Origin: Dalbergia cochinchinensis
Lineage: Eukaryota > Streptophyta > Magnoliopsida > Fabales > Fabaceae
NCBI GenBank assembly: GCA_031216125.1
Contig: CM062372.1
Coordinates: forward strand, 54,703,294-54,767,293
DNA: 64,000 bases
Reading direction: 5' to 3'
Position 1 is the first letter of the stretch. Each line of letters begins with the position of its first letter. Below, piece by piece: positions 23,644 through 35,342 of the stretch. Made by a program: the position numbers and the translations under genes. Below the pieces are notes generated by a model, which was not told the DNA's origin, did no database searches, and was given only the letters and a program-made list of their open reading frames with translations.

Positions 23644-23648
23644 ATATT

Positions 23649-25846
23649 CAAATATTTTTTTGAATGATAAAAATTCTTAAGCATCTAATCAGATGTTTGA
23701 TTTCTAATAGTGTATATGGAAAGGGTCTCATAGCCAAAGACAAAGCTCATATATGTGAGCTTTATGCCTTAAGAGATTTGGTCACTGTTTTCGGTATTTG
23801 AAGCACTAGATTCAACTAAAATTACAATTAAAAAATATATATTTCTAAAAAATTAGGAAAAATTACACTTAATTATCTCCTCTAAGATTTGTCAAAAAGC
23901 AACTCAGTTTCCTTTAGCTATCCAATCCATACTCATCACCTTCATTGATAACATCAAGAAATCAACACTGTTACGATATTTCCACACAATACCGTAAATG
24001 CCCTTACCCTAATCGCTCTATCACTTTTTTTTCACCCCATTGAAGATTGAGATTGATGCAAAAATCAAAAGGGGATTGACAAAACCACACAAGCATCCTC
24101 GAATGTGTTGAAAAAGAAGTGAGGAAGATGTCGGCGAGGAAGAGAGAACTGTACCGAAAGCTCTTCAAATTTCAAATGTCAAATATATTTCTTAATAAAT
24201 ACAAACTTAATCAAACACACAAAATAATAATAATAATAATAATAATAGCAACAAAAAAGCATTACACTTTGCCCATTTCTCTATATTTACTTTATTTTTT
24301 TCCGATGAAAAGCATAAAAAGAGAGGAAATAATGAAAAATGAGCTAGGAAATGAGAAAACATTTGTTGATAATGAGATATAATGAGATTTACATTATTAT
24401 CTAATTATATATTATCATACTAATAAAAATAGCTGATTCTCACACTCATTATCTCAAAAGTCTCATATTTTAATTAAAAAGATTGGATATAACCGCATAA
24501 TTTTTGAACAAATTTTTAATAAACATAAAATAGAGAATTAAATAGAACTTAATATATAACTGAGAAAGTATAATGTGTTTTTAAATTGTAAATTTAGTAA
24601 ATAATAATTATTAGAAAATATATAAATTATAATAAATATCATTTAACATACATTATAATTGCACATAATAAAAATTAATGAGAACAAGTTATTAAATAAT
24701 AAAAATTCAATCATGTTTCATCTTTCAAATGAATACTATTTGATTAATATTATTTATATTTCAATGTATAAATAAATAATTAAATTAGCTATTATTATGT
24801 TTTAAATTTTTTACTAAATTTTAACTTGTAATTATAACTATTTAAAAAATAGTACTACAATAGTTACGTATGCTAGGAAATGTTTTTTAAAAGGGATGGA
24901 GAAAGAAAATGGACAATGTAAAACAAGGAAAAAAAAATAAAATTAAAAATCGTGGTATGGAAGAAATCAATATATATAATTTAAAAAGTAGATACATTAA
25001 AGTTGATTTAGAGAGAATGACTTTTCACGATTAATAATACCAAATTTTTAATTAGCGTTAAAGTGTCAAAGTAAAAAACAAAAATAATATTATACAAGTT
25101 TGACATACGGTGAGGAAGCTAGTTAGCAAAAAAAAAATCATTAAATGATTAAAATTTTTTTTGTATAAAGTAAATAATAAAAAAAATTAATTATCTACTA
25201 AACAACAAAATATATATAAATTAAATTCGAATTTCATGCAGCTTTGGCTGTGGTTTTATGCCAGGTGCACAAGCTAGTGGATATCGTTTCCTAGCTTATC
25301 CAAAGAACTAGATAGATTTCACCCCCCCCAAAAAAAAAGAGGAAAAGAATTAGATAGATAAAATATTAAAATAATAAAACATTAATAAAAATTAGGCAGG
25401 AAAATTCACTGTTTGGAGTAGTCACAGATTTTTTGATTAATAATAATTAGTAGATAACAAATAAGTAGATAGAAAGACATAGTATGATCTGCAAGTTCAT
25501 ATTGATCCAGTGAATGTTGGTTATCGGTAACTTTATTTAATCATCATCATAATCACTTTTTTTGGTACGGGTGGAAGAGGCTTGGGGGAGGGACTTTATG
25601 AGATAGGCACCCCAAAATTGAAAGAATCTTGTTCAACAACTCATTTGAAAGGAAAAAAAAAAACCTAGTTAAACAACATCTTTAAGACAAATATTGGCGA
25701 GTATGATTTGACATTATTAATTTCTTTCAAGCATGACGGCTGACAAGAACCTGAATTCTTAATTGTACACCACACTATTCATTTCTTTAATTTCATTTCC
25801 CTTTCTTGATTTAGTCTCTATTTCAGAAATTTCAAAGAGAGTGATA
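23649..25846. other. AT-rich intergenic sequence, no gene
   Basis: Very AT-rich with an (AAT)n run near 24227. The 87-residue frame at 24119 runs into that repeat and resembles nothing known. Confidence 0.5.
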
Positions 25847-25991
25847 TTCTAACACTTAAAAAGTGTCTATTAAAATATTTATTTTATAACTATTAAATAT
25901 AATAAATATTAAAAATAAATAAAAATTATCATCACATTTAATAATGATAAAATAAGTATTTTAATAGATATTTATTTTTTATTTGTTAGAA
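25847..25991. mobile_element. Small TA-flanked palindromic MITE
   Basis: The 145 bp sequence is nearly one long inverted repeat. TTCTAACAC...'gtctattaaaatatttattttat' is mirrored by 'ataaaataagtattttaatagat'...TGTTAGAA. The ends are flanked by TA on both sides, a Tc1/mariner-like target, although the termini are not the usual Stowaway CTCCCTCC. Confidence 0.65.
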
Positions 25992-27001
25992 TAATAGTTT
26001 TGTTCTTTCTGGGCATGTTGCGTTATCTTGATTTTCGTTGCAAGTGACGATTGAACATTCGATGCAATCAAGCCGTACAATCTCTTTGATTTGGAAAGTA
26101 ACATCAATTTTGGGTCACAGTGCCTAAAATTTTTCATTAGATACTTGCAGCAAATCAAATATATTTGTACCGTGTGACTAGCATAGGATGATTACGAATA
26201 ATGCTATGCTGTGAAGAAAAAATAAATTGTCCACGTGCGTCAAAAGAAAAAAAATGTCAAATTTCTTAGCAAAAAAATAAGGGCCATAGATGTGATATGA
26301 CATGTTTATCCATTTAAAAGTTAACATATATGTTACATCATTAAATTAAAGAAAATTTTAATGAGTTTAATTTTCCTATACTAATTGTATAAAAACAAAT
26401 TATATTTCATCAAATCCTATGTTTTTATTTGCAAGATTTTTAAAATAGTGGGTAATTGAGTCTAATTTTTTCTTTTGGCTAACGTGAATAATATATAGTT
26501 ACATATATGTGCAAATTTTTTTAACATTGACAGTATTTATAAATTAAATCCAATTTTAGTTATCCAACATTTTTCTAGTGATTGCATGTAAAGTTTATAT
26601 CGCTTCAGATACCAGAGGATAATCTTGCACCATTTTACTTTTATTTTTCTTGCTAGGGAAAAAACTTACAAGGATAAACACAAGTCTGCATTCTGATATC
26701 GACATTGACAATTCGAAACCTTACTCATGGAGGAGCAAAGATGGTAACATGTGAGTTCCTTACATTGCAGTGAACTGCATAAAGGAAGTTTGTCCTCTTG
26801 CGCTTTTTCATCATCGAAAAAGGTTGAATGGAATCACCAGCAAATGTACATCAGAAGGACGAGATACCAGTGTACGTGGGAACACCATTCCAGCATATTG
26901 TCCATCAACCGGTGCCTATTCTTGGAATCAGAAGGCTCTCTTTCTTTGTTTCAATAATCCAAAAAAATCTCGACTTTTACAGATTAAAAAATAATAATAA
27001 T
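25992..27001. other. Intergenic sequence, no gene recognised
   Basis: 26750-26960 is less AT-rich and open in three plus frames, but no frame matches a family I know and none has a clear promoter or splice signals. Confidence 0.4.
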
Positions 27002-27031
27002 AAAGAGCAATAAGAAAGTGCCCGAATCCAT

Positions 27032-27190
27032 TAGATGTAATGATGGAAACAGTAAAAGTGTGGTTTCACTATTTGAAGTTCATATATATATATATATATA
27101 TATACATACACACACAGAGGAAGGAGTTGTGTTATATCTAACTGTAACTATGTACCTTAACTAAAGGAGGTTACGTTAATATGTCTAATA
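27032..27190 (-). repeat. Copia-B 3' LTR
   Basis: About 159 bp, matching 31382-31535, with an expanded (AT)n(AC)n tract at 27082-27116 that is shorter in the other copy. The minus-strand start is TATTAGACATATTAA, likely a mutated TGTTAGAC. The purine tract (complement of CCCCCCTCAAG) abuts at 27191. Confidence 0.85.
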
Positions 27191-27196
27191 CCCCCC

Positions 27197-27487
27197 TCAA
27201 GTTGGGAGGTAAATATCCAGGATTCCCAACTTGGAAGCTAGAAATTTGAATTGAGAGGATGGCAATGATTTGGTTAATATATCAACAAGTTGTTGGTTGC
27301 TTTTGACATGGATCAGTTTGAGAACTCCAACATTGACCTTTTCTCTTATGAAATGGTAGTCAATTTCTATATATTTGGATCGCTCATGGAATGTTGGATC
27401 GGATGATAAGTGTATTACGGATTGATTGTCACAAAAGGCTAAGGCAGGGGGAACATTGATGCCAAATTCTTTTAGGATTTGGTTCAT
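27197..27487 (-). pseudogene. Copia-B RNase H C-terminal part
   Basis: The 96 residues include LAFCDNQSVIHLSSDPTFHE, KYIEIDYHFIREKV and LVDILTKSLPS, the conserved end of copia RNase H (strand removal during reverse transcription). The open frame ends just before the purine tract, as expected. Confidence 0.9.
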
Positions 27488-27556
27488 CCAAGTGAGCTCA
27501 CTAGAGACATAGGATAGTGCTATATATAATCCTTGGCCTGGATAAGACTTGATGTA

Positions 27557-28343
27557 TCAAAGTAGATGGTGAAGAGCTTGCTCATGAGGCATTCTAGGAT
27601 TAGACATGTATTGGCTGAGTTTTGTTACTGCAAAATTTATGTCTGGACATGAAATGGTTAAATACATCAGTCTTCCCACCATTCTTCGATATAAAGTTGG
27701 ATTTGCAATAGGTTCACCTTCCTTTGCTTGGAGTTTCAGGCCAGGTTCCATGGGAACTTTTGCAGGCTTTGAATCTGTGAAGCCCGTGTCTTTTAATAGG
27801 CTGAGTGCATGCTTCCTTAAGATAACAAAAAAAATCCCTTTCCTAGATCTGGCAATTTCAAGACCTAGAAAATACTTTAAGCTTGAAAAATGATTTGAGC
27901 TTGGACTGCACTTGGAGGATAGCTGACTTATTAGGACCTAAAATGATTATGTCATCAACATATACAAGGAGGAAAACAGTGTTAAAACCAATACCAATAT
28001 GAAAGAGGGAATAATCATTCTTGGATTGAGTAAAGCAAAGAGCAAGGATAAAGGATGAAAACTTTTGGAACCATTGCCTTGATGCTTGTCTCAATCCATA
28101 GAGGGATTTATTTAATTTGCAAACCATGTTAGGATTATGTTTTGAGTAACCAAAGGGTAGATCCATATAGACTTCCTCAAATAGGTCTCCATTGAGGAAT
28201 GCATTGTTGATGTCAAGTTGGAGAAAGTGCCAATTCTGAATGGCAGAAATTGAGAGAAGAATTCTGACAGTGGTTATCATGGCAACAGGAGAGAAGGTGT
28301 CCAATAAATCAATGCTGGCTTGTTGGGTGTATCCCTTTGCCAC
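27557..28343 (-). pseudogene. Copia-B reverse transcriptase
   Basis: The main frame (27858-28343) carries DTFSPVAMITTVRILLS, 'LQLDINNAFLNGDLFEEVYM', KSLYGLRQASRQWFQKF and the catalytic YVDD at residues 128-131. It then breaks near 27870. A second frame (27557-27751) continues with 'YRRMVGRLMYLTISCPDINF'. Upstream at 28443-28700 is the linker 'TVRKSTRERKLPKHLENY' with 'WRQAIDEEIKALESNHTW'. It is otherwise well preserved. Confidence 0.9.
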
Positions 28344-29216
28344 TAATCTTGCCTTATATCTGTCAACTTTGCCATTAGCTTTGTATTTTACCTTATATAC
28401 CTACTTGCAACCGATTGTATGCTTGCCTTCGAGTAGAAGTACTCAAGACCAAGTATGATTAGACTCAAGAGCTTTGATTTCTTCATCTATAGCTTGTCTC
28501 CATTGAGGGTGTTTGACTGCTTGATGATAAAAGTTAGGTTCAATAATTTCTGAAACTTGTAAGATGAAGTTTTTGTAGGTGAAGGAGAGGTTATTGTAAG
28601 ATATGTGTTTGTTGGTACGATATGTGTTAGTGTTGTAGCATTGGTAATTCTCAAGGTGTTTAGGGAGTTTTCTTTCTCTAGTTGACTTCCTAACAGTCAT
28701 GGAAGTTTTAGGGATAGGAACAATTTGTGATTCGGGGTTGGTTATAGGTTCAGGAGCTGTTGGAATCTGTGGTTGAATATTTTTAGATTGTGGATGAATT
28801 TGTTGCTGAATGTCTGTGGGTACAGCAGTTTGGGAATAGGAAGGACCAAGGATGATCGAGTGTTTTGGGTTTCTGTGTATGTATGGATAGCAAAGGGAAA
28901 GATGTGCTCACTAAACTCCACATCTTTGGAAATGAAAAAGCTATTTGTCTATAGATTTAAAAGTTTATAACCTTTATATCCTAGAGGGTAGCCCATGAAT
29001 ACAATTTGTACAGCCCTTGGGGAAAATTTATTTATTTTTTTATATCAATGTTGAAGCATAACACAAGCAACCAAACACTCTCATGCTAAGATAATCAGGG
29101 GACTTGTTAAAAATCAGTTCATATGGGGTTTTAAATTTTAAAATAGGGTTGGGGAGTCTGTTTATAATAAAAGTTGCTATAGATATGCATTCTCCCCAAA
29201 ATTTAATGGGAATTTT

Positions 29217-30248
29217 TTATTGATAAAAGAGAGAATGTGCTACATTAAGTAAGTGTTGGTGCTTCCTTTCTACCACTGAATTTTGTTCAGGTCTGGCTAT
29301 ACAAGAAAATTGATGTAGTATGCCATGTTCTTCAAGAAAGGAAGTTAAAGCTAGTTCTTTTGCATTGTCAGATCCCAGCTGTTTTATGGTCTTACCAAAT
29401 TGTGTTTGCACAAGTTTGATGAATCTGATAAGCACATCAGTTGCCTCAGATTTTCTTTTCAGAAGGTAAGTCCAAGTAAAACGGCTGAAATCATCTGCAA
29501 TGGTCAAGAAGTAGGACATGCCATCATGGGTGCACTTTCCATATGGTCCCCAAATGTCATAGTGGATTAGATCAAAGGCATTAAGAGACATGTTATTATT
29601 TGAGACAAAAGAAATTTTTCTCATTTTTGCAAGAGGCCAAACATTGCAATCTTTTATTTTAGAGAAATGCTTCTGTGGAAAGAAATCATTACAGATTCTA
29701 TGAAGAATATTATTGGATATATGGCCTAACCTATGATGCCATGTATTTACAGAAACAGAGTTTGCATAGCTATTTGTATTGGAATTAACTTGTGAAGTAG
29801 TATTGATGGTAGAATTAACAGAAATAGCAGAAGAAGCAATGTTGGTAGCAGGTATTGGTGTGTGTAGTAGGTATAAGCCTTGAACTAAGTCACCCTTCCC
29901 AATCTCTTTCAAGGAATGGAGGGCCTGTATGTGAAAGAAATTTTGAAAAAAGGTTATGCTGCATGGAACATCTTTCAACAAGGTAGAAACAGATATGAGA
30001 TTTACCTTGAAACTTGGAATGCATAGCACATTTTTAAGGACTATAGATGAAGAAATATTTATAAATCTTATGAAAGATACTTGTACTTTAGCATTGTTAG
30101 GTAAAGTAACATAGTGATCTGAATAAGGAATATAATGGGATAAAAGGGAAAGGGAAGTGATAATGTGAGATGACAACCCAATATGTGTTAGTAAAATTAG
30201 GCAAAAGGTTAGTAGATGAAAAAACATAACCTTGTGCAATTGTTGCAA
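29217..30248 (-). pseudogene. Copia-B integrase with protease tail
   Basis: The frame encodes 343 residues. The N-terminal third is the region after protease ('VTLPNNAKVQVSFI', 'LKNVLCIPSFKVNLISVSTL'). Then come WHHRLGHISNNILHRI (zinc-binding histidines), YDIWGP (first catalytic Asp), GSDNAKE (second Asp) and NSVVERKHQHL (Glu). The expected CxxC after the histidines is altered (CNVWPLAKM). The integrase C-terminus (28700-29216) is in broken frames. Confidence 0.9.
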
Positions 30249-30479
30249 TCTGATTCAAAGTGGAACTAGTGTCATTGTGAAGATTGAGCATTTGCATCAA
30301 TTGTTGTATTTGTGTTGGAGTGAAGGGATTATCATTTAGGATAGCATGGTTCAAGACTTAATTAGAAATCTGGATGTGGTTCACTGAACTTGCTGGTTCA
30401 CTGAACTTGCTGGTTTTGTGCCTGATTTTTTCTCATAGCCTAGAGGAAATCCAATGAGTTAATAACATTTGTCCTTCGT

Positions 30480-31160
30480 GTGTCCAAGGTAACCGCAATT
30501 TGCACATTTGGGCCTATCTTTCTTTGCAAGTTGTGGCTTTGAATTCAGATTCTTGTTCTAATTTCTAACAGCAAAGGCAACTTGAGGGATGGATGTTATT
30601 ACAGATGAGACTTCTCATTGTTTCTCATCCTGAAGGATTAGGGAAAAAACCTTCGAGATTGGGGGAATGGGGTCCATGGCCAAGATCTATCCTCTGATAG
30701 AAGAGTAAAAACCATTCAACCCCATAAGGAAAGTGAGAACAAACTCAGTTTGGTGGAAGTTCTGCAAAACTTGAGCACTTCCACAAGAACAACTTGTAAC
30801 TGGCTTCAAGGTGGAATACTCTTCTCAAAGAAGTTTCATTTTGGAGAAATATTGAGTAATAGACAAGCATTCTTGGGAGAGACTAACCATTGCTTTCTTT
30901 AATTGAAAAAGCCTAGGACCATTAGCTTGTCCAAATCGATCACGAAGATCGTTCCAAAGAGCTACTACAGAATCAGCGTAAATGCTGCTTTCAGCAATGT
31001 CGTTTGAAATGGAATTCAAGATCTAAGAACTCACGATGTTGTTGATGTATTCCTAAGCAGTAATTAGAACTAGATTTGCATTTGAACAGGGGCGAGGCAG
31101 AGAACCATCTATGAAACAGAACTTTTGCTTTCCATTTAGAGCCATCTTCATGGATCGCGA
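30480..31160 (-). pseudogene. Copia-B gag
   Basis: The 30825-31019 frame includes SSIYADSVVALWNDLRDRFG and 'GPRLFQLKKAMVSLSQ', typical of copia gag. Toward 30490-30530 the minus strand reads CANCGYLGHTKDKC, an intact CCHC zinc knuckle. Frames are broken between the two. Confidence 0.85.
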
Positions 31161-31372
31161 CCAAGAATTATAGTTGATCTCAGTCAATTGCTAAGTAACC
31201 AGGATGAGGCCTGGATATCAGAAGGGTAAAAGAAATATGGATCTTAGGACTGAACCATCTTGGTTGACTCCTAAGCAAGGAAAAGGAAGAAAAGGGCACA
31301 AAAATCACTAAGAAAGTGATGGAAAGTGCGGGAAAAGAAATTTCACGGAAGCAGAGCACATGAGTGTTTCAA

Positions 31373-31381
31373 CTGATACCA
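31373..31381 (-). other. Copia-B primer-binding site
   Basis: On the minus strand TGGTATCAG directly follows the LTR, the usual plant initiator-methionine tRNA complement. Confidence 0.8.
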
Positions 31382-31535
31382 TATTAAAGATGCAATGATG
31401 GAAACAATAAAAGTGTGGTTTCATTAACTAAAGTTCATATATATACACACGGGAAGGAGTTGTTTTATATCTAACTATAACTAAGTACCTTAACTAAAAG
31501 AGGTTACATTAATGATTACATTAATATGTCTAATA
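31382..31535 (-). repeat. Copia-B 5' LTR
   Basis: About 154 bp, matching 27032-27190. It differs by a shorter AT/AC tract, a 13-base partial duplication ('attaatgattacatta') and scattered substitutions. Confidence 0.85.
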
Positions 31536-31613
31536 TCCATTTTTGGTGAGGATGATATAGCTTGGTTTCTTTCTACCCCTGGAATCTGTTATGTGAAATC
31601 GGCTTATGACTTT

Positions 31614-32907
31614 TGATAACTCCCTTAGGATTTCTGTTTTTCTTTAGTTTTCTTCGAACTTTAAATTTGTTGATAGTTAGTTTTAGTTTTTTTAGGTGCC
31701 TCTTTTACATCATTTGGTTCAAATTCTTGCATGATTATACTCACATTAACCTTGCATTCTAGTTGTGTTTTCTATTGGTTTTGTAGCTTTTGAGAAGAAG
31801 AATTAGGGAAGCATTTGAGCTAGGAGTACAAAAGAGCAAGAATTGGAGTTGAAAGGATGTCAGAAATCCATGCTAGAGCATAGAAATCCTTTACTATAGC
31901 AATCCTTTTCTACAGCATGGATTGCTATCATAGTTATGATATTTTCACTTAAACTATGCTCCAGCATAGCCAGAGCCATGCTACAGCGTGGGTGCATGAA
32001 CCTACCATGTGGATTGGGCCTCTGTACTGACTTGGGTAACCCATACTTGACATAAAAATGCATTAAAGCAGGCAGTGAAAAGGAAGCATGAAATTGGGGG
32101 GAGAAAAGAAGGCTAGAGCTTGGAGCAAAGGATTGGAGTTTCAAGAACTAGAGAAGGAGCCCTCTCTTGGGATTGTTCTTCAACTCATTGTGAATTTTTC
32201 TTTATTTATGGCTTTTTCTTATCTCTTTTTCATTTATGTTGCTTTTATTTTGTTTTCCATGACTTGTAACTAAACCCTCTTTGCTTAGGGTGATTTATGG
32301 AGGCTATGTGTTTGATAATATGCTAATGTGAATGAATTTATGTCTTGTTTTTATTTAATAGTGAGCATCTTGAATTGCTTGATCACTAATTTAGAATTAT
32401 ATGGGTTATTACAAATTTAAGAAAAGGAGTACGAGTTATGCCTATGAATGCAATGCCATGAATTGAATGACACCTAGAGATAGGCAAACATGATTCATGT
32501 GGTATTTAAGGACTTGATAATTAAATCGCTTAGTTAGAATTAAGCATGCTAAGCAATTAGGTGTTTAACTCTAATTGAATAGCATTAGATGATCTTGAGA
32601 AAGCCTTCTAATGAACATAGAGATCCTACCATCATTTGATTGAATTTGGACAAGGCATATTGATGTTCATGCTGCATATTATTCACAAATAGTTGAAATA
32701 TATCACCCTAGCATTTAACTCCATTAATTCTTATATCGCTTTTACATTGTTTTAGAACTTTGGCCTTTATTCCTTTTGATATTATCTCCTTTCAATTGTT
32801 CAACTTGTTACCTAGTTAACTAGAATCGGTACTTGAATTATCCCTATGGGTACGACAACCCTCTATTTTACTCTATTACTTGACGATCTAGTATACTTGC
32901 TAGTGTG
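31614..32907 (+). mobile_element. Ty3/gypsy-type solo LTR inside the LINE
   Basis: The 1.29 kb non-coding sequence starts TGATAACTCCC. It nears its end with 'tccctatgggtacgacaaccc' and 'gatctagtatacttgctag', a pattern I associate with the 3' ends of Tat/Athila-type LTRs. LINE frame is present on both sides. The flanking 5-mers are ACTTT and ACTCT, a duplication with one change. The final bases TG rather than CA suggest decay. Confidence 0.65.
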
Positions 32908-32912
32908 ACTCT

Positions 32913-33760
32913 CCTCTTGGGAGCGATTAACTTTTGTTGTAATTTTGGGGATATTGAAAATAGTAAAGTTTTTCAAAATTTGGAAGTTGAAAGCTCTACA
33001 AAAGCTTTGATCCTTTTTGTGGCTAATCGGTAATGAGGCATTCTTAACTGCTTCCAAAAGGGTTAGGAGACATCTTTCTGACACTACGAAATTGTGTTGT
33101 CTATGGTACCAGTAGGACTCTGTGCTTCATGTTCTTCATGATTGCATTGTTGCTATGGTGTGCCATGTTTTGTCACACACTATGAATCTTTTTATAGTTG
33201 AAGGATAAACCTTTGATTTGCAAGCAGCATTGTGTAGATATCTTCAGCTAGACAAGGATTCTCACTTATGCTCAAATATGTCTTGAGTCAGTTCGGAAGA
33301 AGATTTTGGAATTTCAGGTTCATCATTTTCCATGGTATCCACCTACTCATAATTGGGTAAAGGTTAATACTCAACACAAATGGTTCAATGGTTCCCTCAT
33401 CTGAAGCTTCTTATAGTGGTATTCTTAGAGATCATAATAGGACCTTTATTTCTGCTTTTAATGCTAAATTAGGCATTTGCTCTATCCCGTTTGTGGAATT
33501 ATGGGGAATGTTTTATAGCCTTCAACTTGCTTTTAATTTGGGTTGTGATAGTGTGGTTCTCGAGATTGATTCTCATGTGGCAGTGTTCCTTAGCTACGCT
33601 AATCTTAGTGAAGCTTATGCTTGTTACCCTCTGGTTAGTGCCATTTGTAGTTTTATCTCTAGCAAACTTCTGTGCTGATAAGCTTGCCAAACATGGGCAC
33701 AGCCTCCTTACAAATGACATTGTATTTGATAGTCTTCCTTGTTTTCTTTTTGCGATAGTT
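32913..33760 (+). pseudogene. LINE zinc-binding and RNase H-like C-terminus
   Basis: 32950-33110 gives the 'fWKLKALQK'-type block with broken cysteines (KLCCLCGTS). Then 'HPWYPPTHNWVKVN' (33330-33365) leads into the RNase H-like domain: ASYSGILRDHNRTFISAFNA, 'FVELWGMFYSLQLAFNLGCD' and VLEIDSHVAVFL, ending with 'ADKLAKHGHSLLTNDIVFDS'. At the first catalytic position the expected T-D-G-S is disrupted by inserted bases (near 33372), so the Asp is lost. The enzyme would be inactive. Confidence 0.8.
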
Positions 33761-33800
33761 TTGAGTAAAAGAATACTATGTAGAGAAATCAATAACTAGG

Positions 33801-34691
33801 AAGAAAATAAATCAATGAATAAAAACAATAGCAATGGTAGAGGAATCAATAACAAAAAGAAAAGAAGATCATAATAGAGTTTAGATTTGAAAGGAAAAAC
33901 ACAGCAGTCTACATAGTAGTAGAAGATAACAACAGCAACAACAACAACAATATTAACAACAATGACCATTCCAACAACAAATCACGAACAATGGAGAGAA
34001 CAGAGAATGAACCTAAAAGCGAAGCAAGTTTTGGAAGAAAATGGAAGCCAACGGTCATCCTATGCTTGAGATTCACGACAATGGAGATGGTGGTCTTCGA
34101 ATAGCAGTGCAAAGCAGAAGAGAGAACATACCCCAATTAGGTAGGTTGAGACATGCGTAAATCTGAGGAGGGAAAATAATGTCAACCCCAAAACTAGTAT
34201 AGGAGCAAAATTGGAAGAAAAATCATTAAAAATTTCTGTCTCTAGGAGGGGAAAGTTGTGTCCCCCACTGTTCCCATTTTTTAGGTGGATAGAAATTCGG
34301 GCAAAAAATGTCTTGGGACATAGACATTTGTTTAAGCTTTTGTAATCTCCATACAACTTTGTGTCTTCAATGCCTCCATATTTTGTGCCTTGGAACAGTA
34401 ACCAAATGAGGCCTTTGGGTTTGTTGCCCTACAGTTTATTAAAAAAAGAATTAGGAAAATTCTAGTTATAGAGTATAGGGAATGAAAAATTATTATCTCT
34501 CTAACTTTTTCTCTCTTTAAGGCTTGAAAGAAAAAGATTTGAAGAGATAGAATATATCGGAATTAATATTTAATTTTTTAGAGATTTATAGTTATGCAAT
34601 CAAAATTTTATAAATAAGTTTGTATTCTAATATGTATTCATGGATTAAAAATTCCCCAAATTTTATATAGGAATTTCCACCCAACTAATAT
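33801..34691. other. No gene; LINE 3' flank
   Basis: CAA-rich low complexity at 33930-33965. Words like those of the MITE at 1871 occur at 34255-34430 ('gggacatagacatttg', 'ggaacagtaaccaaatgagg'), but no termini could be placed. Confidence 0.4.
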
Positions 34692-35309
34692 TGTTACAAA
34701 GTGATGACTTGCTTTTATGGTTGTTTCTGTTTTGTCATTTATGTTTTCCAGTTTTTTGTCATTAAGGGAAAAAAGAAAAACTCTTCCTATAACCGAGATC
34801 ATGTTATAGTAAGGTGATGGTAAATTGCATTAAATGCAGTTGATGGAGAAGGCTTATAAATAGAGCTAGGAATCACACCGTAAAGAATTTACCAAGCAGA
34901 AAAAGCAAAGCAATATTCTGGGCTTCTTCTGGTAAGAAATAAGTAGAGAATGTATTTGAGAAATTCCAAGAGTAATATACACTGGGGATTTGAATATATT
35001 CTTTATGTTTCTACAATACTATAAATTATAGTAGAAGATAATATCACTATAATACACTATAGAGTAATTATCTTAAATATAGTAGAATATTTTTGAATTT
35101 TATCCTATTGTTTTTCCTTCATTATTTCATGAGGACATTCTATGTTAAAATTTGGTGTGCAGTTCTCTTGATATATTTTGTTAGTTTGAATAGTGACAAA
35201 TGAGTCCTATTGTAAACTACTATTCACATATTTTATTTATCCGTTACTCCACATAATTTTGGCGTACATTCGCTCATATCCATAAAGTGTTTGATGTATT
35301 TGGGGTGTA
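34692..35309 (+). repeat. Copia-C 5' LTR
   Basis: About 618 bp from TGTTACAAAGTG to 'ttggggtgta', aligned along its length with 49233-49833 but with many substitutions and indels. It has 'aggcttataaatagagct' (TATA) near 34852. Confidence 0.85.
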
Positions 35310-35310
35310 G

Positions 35311-35323
35311 TGGTATTAGAGCC
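35311..35323 (+). other. Copia-C primer-binding site
   Basis: TGGTATTAGAGCC, one base after the LTR, differs by one base from the canonical initiator-Met site TGGTATCAGAGC. Confidence 0.8.
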
Positions 35324-35342
35324 ACTTGGTTTCATATCCAAG

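Larger units (their letters stand above)
27032..31535 (-). mobile_element. Copia-B, Ty1/copia element on the minus strand
   Basis: LTR-like ends and a perfect 5 bp duplication TCCAT (27027-27031 and 31536-31540) define it. On the minus strand the order is LTR, primer site, gag with zinc knuckle, protease region, integrase, RT, RNase H, purine tract, LTR. At 4.5 kb it is close to standard length but carries frameshifts and stops. It sits inside the LINE frame. Confidence 0.9.
27002..33800 (+). mobile_element. L1-like LINE remnant, interrupted twice
   Basis: The LINE reading is in three pieces: about 27002-27031, 31536-31613 and 32908-33760. Joining across Copia-B, the frame runs KKVPESIFGEDDI and then AWFLSTPGICYVKSAYDF, the zinc-binding region after plant LINE RT. 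Across the gypsy solo LTR it goes on with a 'WKLKALQK' block and a C-terminal RNase H-like domain. No ORF1 or RT core was found, so the copy is 5'-truncated. Confidence 0.75.

Noticed and set aside
26751..27013. Three overlapping plus frames before Copia-B
   Set aside because: No family recognised, no splice or promoter support, and all three phases are open, so they are likely chance.
34240..34440. Possible second copy of the 1871-2148 MITE
   Set aside because: Shared words exist but no inverted ends or TTA duplication could be placed.
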